Shown piece after piece: positions 16,703 to 23,437 of a stretch of DNA of 28,939 nt. The notes below the pieces were generated by a model, which was not told the DNA's origin, ran no database searches, and saw nothing but the letters and a program-made list of their open reading frames with translations. Source of the stretch: DATNFP01 sp035606335. GTDB lineage: Bacteria; Bacteroidota; Bacteroidia; Chitinophagales; Chitinophagaceae. A program made the translations under genes and the position numbers. Every line of letters begins with the position of its first letter. Position 1 is the stretch's first letter. The DNA is taken from the NCBI GenBank assembly GCA_035606335.1, contig DATNFP010000029.1, positions 1-28,939 on the forward strand, written 5' to 3'.

Positions 16703-16792
16703 ACAGGGAGCCACTATAGTATAGTAACTTGAATTTATATATTATAGCTCTATGAGGTTTCTAAAATTTAATTACTAATTATCAGCAAACAG

Positions 16793-16823
16793 TTTTAAAT
16801 TATTTCTATATAAATTAGTTTTG
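16793..16823 (+). promoter_or_regulatory. Promoter of the hemerythrin-like gene
   Basis: TTTT (16793-16796), 19 bases, then the perfect -7 box TAGTTTTG (16816-16823), 24 bases before the ATG. The upstream element has T in place of the final G. Confidence 0.6.
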
Positions 16824-16846
16824 TTCTTCATTAAAAATCCCCCAAC

Positions 16847-17530
16847 ATGCAACAAATAAGATTCAATGCATTTGCTATGATCCACAAAGCACTAAGAAGT
16901 ATGCTGTACAAAGCAGCCAATGACTTACAACAAACAAATTTTACCGATTCAGCTAGTACACTTCCTGTATTTGAAAGGGTGGGAGTAATTTTAGATATGT
17001 TCGACGACCATGCAGACAATGAAGATCGCATGATTTTTCCACCCGTAGCCCAACATAATCCTGACATTGCAGCGAGCCTGGAACAGGAACATGTAACGGA
17101 TCATCATTTATGTACCAGCCTGAGGGAGGGAATTGAAAACTATAAAAATGCATCAACACCTATAGAAAGAATAATAGCGGGCAACAGGGTATTTTATGCT
17201 TTTAATGAGTTTATCGCTTTTAACCTGCAACACATGAATAAAGAAGAAACAGTTTTCAATGAAGCATTGTGGGCAAATTATAGTGATGGGGAAATAATGG
17301 CTATCAATCAAAAAATAGCAACCAGTATACCACCTGCTGTTGCTGCCGAAAATGTGAAATGGATGATGCGTGCAGCTAATGATAAAGAAATAACTGAATT
17401 CATTAAAGGCATCAAGCAAAATGCACCGGAGCCATTATATAATATGCTGACTCAGATTGCCCAACAGGAATTACCTGCTCACAGATGGGAAGCAATACAT
17501 GGACAAATATCTGCTGAAGCAATAGCTTAA
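16847..17530 (+). CDS. Hemerythrin-like HHE domain protein
   Basis: The 227-residue protein has a helical HHE domain in residues 8-140 with candidate di-iron ligands His13 (MIHKALR), His55 and Glu59 (DDHADNEDRM), His82 and His86 (EHVTDHH), and His129 and Glu133 (LQHMNKEET). This set matches the family, whose members bind oxygen, nitric oxide or iron or act in damage repair. The C-terminal 85 residues are helical (WMMRAANDKEITEFIKG) and probably another helix bundle. There is no signal peptide, so it is cytoplasmic. It is monocistronic, with its own promoter and terminator, and divergent from gcvP. The actual substrate is not clear. Confidence 0.85.
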   Translation: MQQIRFNAFAMIHKALRSMLYKAANDLQQTNFTDSASTLPVFERVGVILDMFDDHADNEDRMIFPPVAQHNPDIAASLEQEHVTDHHLCTSLREGIENYKNASTPIERIIAGNRVFYAFNEFIAFNLQHMNKEETVFNEALWANYSDGEIMAINQKIATSIPPAVAAENVKWMMRAANDKEITEFIKGIKQNAPEPLYNMLTQIAQQELPAHRWEAIHGQISAEAIA

Positions 17531-17550
17531 TAACCAGATTGAATGATACC

Positions 17551-17575
17551 AATAAGACGCCTTAGGCGTCTTATT
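17551..17575 (+). terminator. Terminator after the hemerythrin-like gene
   Basis: An 11-bp perfect stem (aataagacgcc/ggcgtcttatt) with a 3-base loop tta is followed by T-rich sequence, 20 bases past the stop codon. Confidence 0.85.
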
Positions 17576-17648
17576 TAGTTTATATAAATACTGTTACAAC
17601 CTATCCACATTTTTACTTTTCCTTACATAGGTCTTCTAACTTTATTCC

Positions 17649-17921
17649 ATGCAATATGTAGTTGGAAGCCACATTGATCTGGATAACGATTTGGGCAAAA
17701 CATCACCAGGCAGCCATATAATTAATTCGCTACTGCATTTTTATCAGAAAAGCCAACTGGTAAACTATGCTGAAGAGATGACAATGAAAGATTTTTACAG
17801 TGCCAATAACCGTTTCTTTCTGTGGCTTATCAACAGCTTTGATAATGAGCAGCGCTCATTGATTCATTTTGGTGAAATACAGCAAGGTATAGAGCTATTT
17901 CTGAAGACAATAAAGAAATAA
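17649..17921 (+). CDS. Small hypothetical protein, 90 residues
   Basis: I do not recognise this protein. It starts at an ATG at 17649, has a normal amino-acid composition and appears mainly helical in the middle and end (IINSLLHFYQKSQLVNYAEE and the stretch after FLWLINSFD). No signal peptide, membrane segment or metal site is visible. A possible -7 box TACTTTTC at 17614-17621 (one mismatch) lies 27 bases upstream. It sits alone between a terminator and the convergent RRM gene, so it is an independent small transcription unit. Coding status is likely. Confidence 0.6.
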   Translation: MQYVVGSHIDLDNDLGKTSPGSHIINSLLHFYQKSQLVNYAEEMTMKDFYSANNRFFLWLINSFDNEQRSLIHFGEIQQGIELFLKTIKK

Positions 17922-17924
17922 CCT

Positions 17925-17949
17925 CCTTTGCAACTTATCGGTCCAAAGG
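17925..17949. terminator. Weak hairpin between convergent genes
   Basis: A 6-bp stem (cctttg/caaagg) with a 13-base loop lies between the small gene's stop and the RRM gene's stop and is followed by ttataaaa on the plus strand. Position suggests a weak two-way terminator. Confidence 0.3.
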
Positions 17950-17971
17950 TTTATAAAATTGGTAAGATTAA

Positions 17972-18307
17972 TTAAAATCTGCGAGGCCTTGTAATACGTC
18001 TTCTTCCTGAAGAGTCATTATTACGATCATTCCCACGATCATATCCACCTTGTCCACGATCGTTTGCTCTGGGTTTTGCTTCTTTTACAGCTATGATTTG
18101 TCCTTTTAAAAAAGTACAGTCAAGGTTATCAATAGCATCAAAAGCGCTGAATTTGTCAGCCATTTCCACAAAGCCAAATCCGCGGGGCATGCCTGTTTCA
18201 ATATCTTTCACAATTTTAACACCAACTACTTCACCGAATTCAGAGAATGCCTGGCGCAGGTCAATCTCAGAAGTTTCAGGGCTGATGTTACTCACATATA
18301 AATTCAT
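17972..18307 (-). CDS. RRM-domain RNA-binding protein
   Basis: The 111-residue protein has a single RNA recognition motif (residues 1-77) with RNP2 LYVSNI (3-8) and RNP1 RGFGFVEM (42-49), including the aromatic residues that stack on RNA. The tail (about 79-111) is rich in G, R, N and D and ends RRRITRPRRF, a basic, flexible RNA-contacting tail. Proteins of this form are common in Bacteroidota and cyanobacteria as glycine-rich RNA-binding proteins, often linked to cold or stress; the specific role here is not shown. It is preceded by 270 AT-rich bases, so its leader may be long. Confidence 0.92.
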   Translation of the reverse strand: MNLYVSNISPETSEIDLRQAFSEFGEVVGVKIVKDIETGMPRGFGFVEMADKFSAFDAIDNLDCTFLKGQIIAVKEAKPRANDRGQGGYDRGNDRNNDSSGRRRITRPRRF

Positions 18308-18577
18308 AATTCTGCTTTATATAATTTTTTTAATTGATTTATTAATTTGATGTAAAATAAAGATTATTAGCTACAAAATGCAATATTAAATAGTGAAAAA
18401 TACTTTAGGGAAATAATTAAATTGTTAGATGGTTTATTTTATTTCTATCAATAAGTAGCTCTTAACTAATGAAGGTCGAAATGTAAAAATACGAGATTTT
18501 AGTATAAAATATATAATATATTAATTTATATATCAAAATAAAAATTTAGGCTAGCCTATAGTCTGATTTTTATTGGC
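18308..18577. other. AT-rich gap with a 12-bp palindrome
   Basis: This 270-base gap between the decarboxylase gene and the RRM gene, both on the minus strand, is very AT-rich with stretches such as tataaaatatataatatatt. It has no convincing ORF and no perfect promoter box. A perfect palindrome TAGGCTAGCCTA lies at 18547-18558, about 20 bases past the decarboxylase stop. It can fold as a 4-bp stem with loop ctag followed by a T-rich run on the minus strand (weak terminator), or it could be a dyad binding site. Confidence 0.4.
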
Positions 18578-19576
18578 TTATCCCTTTAACCCTAACCAGT
18601 CCATCGCATTCTTATATAATAACTGTTCTTTTTGCTGATTATTGTAATTCATGCTTTCTATTAATGCACCGGGATGGTGTTCACCAAGAGGAAACGGATA
18701 ATCGCTTCCCATACATATCTTGTCCTTCCCAATCACGTCAACTATAAAATCCAGTGCTTTTGCATCATGCACAAGAGCGTCTATCCAGAATTTACCAACG
18801 TAATCTCTGGGGCTTACTTTATTATCTATAGCACAGAGGTCAGGGCGCACATCAAAACCATGCTGGATACGTCCTATTGTAAGCGGGAAGCTGCCACCAC
18901 CATGAGCGAATGCTAAGCGCAGTTTAGGATGTCGTTCCATTACGCCGCTAAATATCAGGGAGCATATAGCGCGTGATGTTTCGGCTGGCATGGCTACCAA
19001 CCATGGCAACCAATACTTCTGTATGTCTTTTTCTCCCATCATTTCCCACGGATGTACAAATATGCAACAACCTAACTCTTCTGCAGCTTTCCAAAAAGGG
19101 TCAAAAAATGGATCCCCCAGGTTCTTTGTATTTATATTGGATCCTATTTCCAATCCCGGCATCTTCAATTCCCTTACACAGCGCTCCATTTCCTTAATAG
19201 CCATGTCAATATCCTGCAAAGGCACGGTACCTATACCAATAAAGCGATCTGGATGAAGATCAACACACTGTGCAATATGATCATTAAAGAAACGGGCTGT
19301 TTCCAGGCCATGTTGTGGTTGCGCCCAATAATTAAAAAGTACGGGAACAGTAGATAACACTTGCATACTTACCTCTGTCATATCCATTTCTTTCAGTCGT
19401 GCCCTGGGGTCCCAGCTATTTTGTTCTACTTCACGAAATACTTTATCACCCTTTATCATCCTTGCACAGCAAGGTTTATGATGTTCAAGATGTATAAATT
19501 CACCATAGCCGAACTTTTGAAACCAGTTAGGTATGCGCTCGGGCATGATGTGTGTGTGAATATCAATCTTTTTCAA
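18578..19576 (-). CDS. 2-amino-3-carboxymuconate-6-semialdehyde decarboxylase
   Basis: ACMSD diverts the kynurenine pathway of tryptophan breakdown away from quinolinate/NAD toward complete oxidation (EC 4.1.1.45). The 332-residue amidohydrolase-fold protein matches the family throughout. The zinc site is complete: His7 and His9 in DIHTHIMPE, His175 in FVHPWEM, and Asp292 in GSDYPFPLGE, with His225 in FAHGGGSFP as the second catalytic residue. The segments KYWLPWLVAMPAET and LSTVPVLFNYWAQP are typical. The start is a TTG at 19576: an in-frame stop lies three codons upstream and the first ATG (codon 11) would remove both HxH ligands. It lies 32 bases after the thiolase gene, suggesting co-transcription. 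Confidence 0.93.
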   Translation of the reverse strand: MKKIDIHTHIMPERIPNWFQKFGYGEFIHLEHHKPCCARMIKGDKVFREVEQNSWDPRARLKEMDMTEVSMQVLSTVPVLFNYWAQPQHGLETARFFNDHIAQCVDLHPDRFIGIGTVPLQDIDMAIKEMERCVRELKMPGLEIGSNINTKNLGDPFFDPFWKAAEELGCCIFVHPWEMMGEKDIQKYWLPWLVAMPAETSRAICSLIFSGVMERHPKLRLAFAHGGGSFPLTIGRIQHGFDVRPDLCAIDNKVSPRDYVGKFWIDALVHDAKALDFIVDVIGKDKICMGSDYPFPLGEHHPGALIESMNYNNQQKEQLLYKNAMDWLGLKG

Positions 19577-19608
19577 TGTCTTATTTTAAAAAAGTAGTGG
19601 TCAAATTT

Positions 19609-20805
19609 TTATACCATTTCATAAATGACAGCCGCTCCCTGACCTACTCCTATGCACATTGTTGCCAATCCATACTTAGCGCTTCTGCGGCGCATTTCAT
19701 ACAAAAGAGTTGTAGATATACGAGCGCCACTGCATCCTAACGGATGGCCTATCGCTATAGCCCCGCCATTTACATTTACTCTTGCAGATTCCAATGCAAG
19801 GTCACGGATACATGCTATGCTTTGTGAAGCAAAAGCTTCATTTAATTCTACCAGGTCAAGATCACTAACTTCAAGCCCTGCACGCTTCAATGCCTTCAAT
19901 GTAGCAGGAACAGGACCTACACCCATAACAGCAGGATCAACACCCGCGATGGCCATAGATTTTATTTTGGCCATAGGTTTCAGTTTATATTTTGTCACTG
20001 CATCCTCAGATGCAAGTATCAATGCTGCGGCGCCATCATTTATCCCACTTGAATTTCCTGCAGTTACAGAACCGCCTTTTTTGAAAGCAGGCTTCAACTC
20101 CGCAAGTTTCTCCAACGTTGATTGACGAGGATGCTCATCTACTGAAAAAACATTTGTTTTCCCTTTACCAAGATCAACGGTCACAGGAATAATCTCCTCT
20201 TTAAATTTTCCAGATGCTGCAGCAGCCGCATATTTTTCCTGACTATTGTATGCGAACTGGTCTTGTTCTTCACGCGTTACATTCCAGCGCTCAGCTACAT
20301 TCTCAGCAGTTTCACCCATGGAGTATGGATAATACAGATCACTAAGCTTTTTATTGGTAAAGCGCCACCCTAAAGTAGTATCAAATATTTCAGGTTGTCT
20401 TCCGAAAGCAGTTTCTGCTTTACCCATTACGAACGGCGCACGCGTCATACTTTCTGTACCACCTGCAATAATGATTTCACCGTCACCACACATAATTGCT
20501 CTTGATGCATCCATGATTGCCTGCATACCTGATGCGCATAGACGGTTTACGGTATTGCCTCCAACAGTAACAGGTAAGCCTGCCAGTAAAGCTGCCATAC
20601 GAGCGACATCGCGATTATCTTCACCTGATTGATTTGCTGCGCCTGCAATTACATCCTCAATTGCATTTACGTCAATGTTTTGGTTGCGTTCTAACAATGT
20701 CTTTATAACGTGCGCTAACAGATCATCAGGGCGTACTGTAGCCAGGCTACCGCCATAGCGGCCAATTGGTGTGCGAATAGCGTCAATTACATATACTGTG
20801 TTCAT
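19609..20805 (-). CDS. Thiolase, 3-oxoadipyl-CoA thiolase-like
   Basis: Thiolases split 3-oxoacyl-CoA with CoA to give acetyl-CoA. The 398-residue protein has all catalytic residues: Cys90 in NRLCASGM, His354 in AIGHPLGCSGAR and Cys384 in MCIGVGQG. Its N-terminal half closely follows PcaF/PaaJ (DAIRTPIGRYGG, GAANQSGEDNRDVARMAALL, RAPFVMGKAE, TLGWRF), so the likely substrate is 3-oxoadipyl-CoA of the beta-ketoadipate and phenylacetate routes, giving succinyl-CoA and acetyl-CoA. A general acetyl-CoA acetyltransferase role cannot be excluded. It lies between a Cys/Met PLP enzyme gene (54 bases upstream) and the decarboxylase gene (32 bases downstream), all on one strand. Confidence 0.9.
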   Translation of the reverse strand: MNTVYVIDAIRTPIGRYGGSLATVRPDDLLAHVIKTLLERNQNIDVNAIEDVIAGAANQSGEDNRDVARMAALLAGLPVTVGGNTVNRLCASGMQAIMDASRAIMCGDGEIIIAGGTESMTRAPFVMGKAETAFGRQPEIFDTTLGWRFTNKKLSDLYYPYSMGETAENVAERWNVTREEQDQFAYNSQEKYAAAAASGKFKEEIIPVTVDLGKGKTNVFSVDEHPRQSTLEKLAELKPAFKKGGSVTAGNSSGINDGAAALILASEDAVTKYKLKPMAKIKSMAIAGVDPAVMGVGPVPATLKALKRAGLEVSDLDLVELNEAFASQSIACIRDLALESARVNVNGGAIAIGHPLGCSGARISTTLLYEMRRRSAKYGLATMCIGVGQGAAVIYEMV

Positions 20806-20859
20806 TCTGTATGTTTTAAGCTGATTTGATACAGCTAAGTATTGTTTGTGTTTTAAATC

Positions 20860-22083
20860 TTAGTTGATCGCTTGTTCCAGGTCATTCAATATATCATCTA
20901 CAGTCTCGATACCGACACTCATACGTATCAGCCCATCCGTTATGCCAAACTCCAGTCTTTTTTCACGAGGCACGCCTACATGCGTAGTCGATGCAGGGTG
21001 CGATATAAGTGTATCGCAAGTACCTAACGATACTGCACTGGTACATACTTTCAACCTGTTTATAAAATTGATACCTGCTTCAAAACCATTTTTTAATTCA
21101 AAGCTTAATATGGCACCCGGATGTTTCATCTGCTTTGCTGCAATAGCATGATCGGGATGGTCCTTTAATCCCGGGTAATTTACCCTTGCTACATCTTTAT
21201 GCGTAGCGAGGTAGTTAGCGACTTTCTCAGCATTGGAACAATGCCGCTCCATACGGAGGCCAAAGGTGCGTAATCCATTGGTAAGTAAAAAAGCTTCAAA
21301 TGCGTTGCTATTACCTCCTAACAGACGATGCGTTTTTTTCACTACCCCATCCATCTTATCCCAATCCCTGCCAATCAATATACCACCTACTGCTGTGCCA
21401 TGGCCGTTTAAGAACTTAGTAGTAGAATGAATAACAAAGTCTACTTCATATTTAAATGGTTGTTGCAGATATGGTGTTGCAAAAGTATTATCCGAACAAA
21501 CGGTTAATCCATATTGCTTCCCCAATGATGATAAGGTTGCTATATCAATGCATTGTAAAGTAGGATTAGCCGGTGTTTCCAAATACATCAGCTTTATTTT
21601 TTTATCTCCTTTTATAGCATCCTCTACTTTGTTTATGTCATGGAAATCAACAATGATCACTTCAACACCAAGATTTGGAAGTATCTTTTCTGTGATCTCT
21701 TGTGTGCCTCCATATAATGATTGATGCGTAATAATCTTTTCACCTGCTTTTATATTGCTTATCAGCATAGTAGTAATTGCAGCCATGCCTGATGCATGTA
21801 ACAACGCCTCCAACTTTAAAGGATTGCCACTTTTATCTTTTAGCCCATAAGCTTCCATTAAGGCGATCCTTTCTTCTGCTTCATCGATCGTGGGATTCCC
21901 GAACCTGCCATATATATACCCTTTCTCCTGCTCTTTAAAAATTGCTATGGCCTGTTCCGCACTGTCGAATTTGTAAGTGCTTGAGGCATATATAGGTGTA
22001 AGATGTGACCTGTTGCTTTCCGACTGATGGCCGCCATGAATGCAAAGCGTATCAAATCCAAATAAATTATCGCTTTCTTTCAT
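20860..22083 (-). CDS. PLP-dependent Cys/Met metabolism enzyme
   Basis: This is a member of the trans-sulfuration family (cystathionine gamma-lyase, methionine gamma-lyase, O-acetylhomoserine sulfhydrylase). The 407-residue protein begins after the ATG at 22083 with FDTLCIHGG and contains YIYGRFGNPT, the SLYGGTQ loop, METPANP-like LETPANPTL, SDNTFATPYLQ and the PLP lysine in HSTTKFLNGHG (Lys223). Methionine gamma-lyases usually carry Cys in the LYGCT loop; here it is Gly, which speaks against a strict methionine gamma-lyase and for a cystathionine-type lyase or sulfhydrylase. The reaction cannot be fixed from sequence alone. It is the first of three same-strand genes and is divergent from the DinB-like gene. 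Confidence 0.85.
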   Translation of the reverse strand: MKESDNLFGFDTLCIHGGHQSESNRSHLTPIYASSTYKFDSAEQAIAIFKEQEKGYIYGRFGNPTIDEAEERIALMEAYGLKDKSGNPLKLEALLHASGMAAITTMLISNIKAGEKIITHQSLYGGTQEITEKILPNLGVEVIIVDFHDINKVEDAIKGDKKIKLMYLETPANPTLQCIDIATLSSLGKQYGLTVCSDNTFATPYLQQPFKYEVDFVIHSTTKFLNGHGTAVGGILIGRDWDKMDGVVKKTHRLLGGNSNAFEAFLLTNGLRTFGLRMERHCSNAEKVANYLATHKDVARVNYPGLKDHPDHAIAAKQMKHPGAILSFELKNGFEAGINFINRLKVCTSAVSLGTCDTLISHPASTTHVGVPREKRLEFGITDGLIRMSVGIETVDDILNDLEQAIN

Positions 22084-22095
22084 TAAAAGGACTAT

Positions 22096-22103
22096 TAATT
22101 TTG
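22096..22103 (+). promoter_or_regulatory. -7 box for the DinB-family gene
   Basis: TAATTTTG is a perfect -7 box 22 bases before the ATG at 22125. The upstream element at the correct distance is only cttt. It faces the oppositely oriented box at 22108-22115. Confidence 0.5.
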
Positions 22104-22107
22104 CAGG

Positions 22108-22115
22108 CAAAGTTA
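22108..22115 (-). promoter_or_regulatory. -7 box for the Cys/Met enzyme gene
   Basis: On the minus strand TAACTTTG is a perfect -7 box 25 bases before the ATG at 22083. A good upstream element is not seen. It lies 5 bases from the divergent box at 22096-22103, so the two promoters overlap. Confidence 0.5.
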
Positions 22116-22124
22116 CAAGATACT

Positions 22125-22622
22125 ATGAAGGAAATACTGTTACAATTTGCCAAATATAATGCTTGGGCAAATAAACGAATTATCGATGTATTGCTCAAAA
22201 TAGATGAGGATGAATTAGATAAGGAAGTAATAAGTAGCTTCCCCACGCTCAGAAAAACGATTTATCATATGTGGACTGCGGAATTTATATGGTTGCAGCG
22301 CTTACAGCTCACTGAGCAGCCCGTATGGATAGAAGATATTTTTAAGGGCAATTTTGAAGAAGCATGTGCGGACTGGCAAAGAGTATCACAAACAATTGCC
22401 CAGTTCATAGAAAAGCAATATGACGACAGAAGTTTCGAACATATCTGCGAATATTACGACAAGCAAAAAAGACCAAATAAATTACCCATATCAATAATAC
22501 TTAGCCAGCTTTTCAGCCACTCGACTTATCATCGCGGGCAACTGGTTACAATGATGCACCAGGTTAGTATAACCAAAATTCCACCGACAGATTTTTTAAT
22601 ATTTTTAGCTGCTAAATCTTAA
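22125..22622 (+). CDS. DinB-family four-helix metalloprotein
   Basis: DinB/YfiT-like proteins are four-helix bundles with a three-histidine metal site; many are thiol-dependent transferases, others have no known role. The 165-residue protein has the expected ligands His48 (IYHMWTAE), His132 and His136 (FSHSTYHRGQL) and the family start FAKYNAWANKRI. I chose the ATG at 22125; the frame is open 40 codons further, but that would overlap the divergent gene and lie upstream of the -7 box. Its substrate cannot be read from the sequence. It ends at a strong terminator shared with the convergent next gene. Confidence 0.88.
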   Translation: MKEILLQFAKYNAWANKRIIDVLLKIDEDELDKEVISSFPTLRKTIYHMWTAEFIWLQRLQLTEQPVWIEDIFKGNFEEACADWQRVSQTIAQFIEKQYDDRSFEHICEYYDKQKRPNKLPISIILSQLFSHSTYHRGQLVTMMHQVSITKIPPTDFLIFLAAKS

Positions 22623-22625
22623 ATA

Positions 22626-22655
22626 TAATAAAAGACCCCTGCGGGTCTTTTATTA
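22626..22655. terminator. Bidirectional terminator
   Basis: A 13-bp perfect stem (taataaaagaccc/gggtcttttatta) with loop ctgc sits between the convergent DinB-family gene and the hypothetical gene at 22657, touching both stop regions. A and T runs flank the GC core on both sides. Confidence 0.9.
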
Positions 22656-22656
22656 T

Positions 22657-23250
22657 TTACATGGTATTGTTTAGCCACTTAGGACGTTTATCTTTATTAA
22701 TTGGCCCGATAACAGCCTTCCTATTGAGATAATTATGCTTAGCCTTCTCAAAAAGTTTATCCCACGCTGTTTTTGAATCAGGGTTAGCCCAATCGTAACC
22801 AATAGCTGACCACTCTTCTTCCATCTCACCCAGGTCAATAGCTTCTATATACTCTTTCTGGCTGATAACATAATCTTTTCTGTATTGAAGCAGATAACCT
22901 CCATTGTCTTTTTGGTAGTGCTTCGCATCCTCGTAATTATTAAACCATACATTCAGAAAAGAAGAAGGTGCATTGTGGAAAAGACAATCCTCCATAATCA
23001 CTTTGTTTTTCAACAGCTCCCAGTTTCCATAAACATTTTCCAAAGCAATGATAGTTAATGCATGTTTTAGGCGAATAGACGAGCGGTTTTCAATTACCTC
23101 GTCAGCATTGCTAAACTTTGGGAAGGGAAGATCTAAAAATCGTTCTGCAGCTTTTCTGGCCTTTTCGCCATCATCTGATCTCAAATTTTTTAGCAGGATA
23201 GAAGCCTGGATCTTTAGTTCTTCGAGACGTGTTCTTTTTATTTTGCTCAT
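22657..23250 (-). CDS. Hypothetical protein, 197 residues
   Basis: I cannot name this protein. It starts at an ATG with a basic N-terminus (MSKIKRTRLEELKIQASILL), followed by helical, charged sequence and the segment RLKHALTIIALENVYGNWELLK. That segment resembles a short helix motif (LxxAQxVIAREHGFxSWxxLK) found in several families of uncertain function. The second half is rich in W, Y and charged residues (DLGEMEEEWSAIGYDW). There is no signal peptide or membrane helix, so it is cytoplasmic. It stands alone between a terminator on its 3' side and a 187-base gap before dnaK, both on the minus strand. Confidence 0.75.
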   Translation of the reverse strand: MSKIKRTRLEELKIQASILLKNLRSDDGEKARKAAERFLDLPFPKFSNADEVIENRSSIRLKHALTIIALENVYGNWELLKNKVIMEDCLFHNAPSSFLNVWFNNYEDAKHYQKDNGGYLLQYRKDYVISQKEYIEAIDLGEMEEEWSAIGYDWANPDSKTAWDKLFEKAKHNYLNRKAVIGPINKDKRPKWLNNTM

Positions 23251-23387
23251 ATAATTTCAGTAATGCCAATATCTCACTATCAGGCTGAAATTAAATAAAC
23301 AAGTTATTGTTGTACTGAAAAGCTGATAAGTGAATTCATCTTTTGTGAGAACAGGCTGCTTATCACAACCTGTGCAAAGGTAATAAA

Positions 23388-23418
23388 AAAACGGCTGATG
23401 TTTTGCACCAGCCGTTTT
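23388..23418 (-). terminator. Terminator after dnaK
   Basis: A 10-bp perfect stem (aaaacggctg/cagccgtttt) with an 11-base loop is followed on the minus strand by seven T residues. It begins 20 bases past the dnaK stop. Confidence 0.9.
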
Positions 23419-23437
23419 CAATTAATTATACCACTTT

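Noticed and set aside
16637..16846. Glycine riboswitch before gcvP
   Set aside because: The leader after the promoter is only about 30 bases, too short for one.
20860..22083. Strict methionine gamma-lyase assignment
   Set aside because: The loop reads LYGGT; the Cys typical of methionine gamma-lyases is missing, so a broader family call is used.
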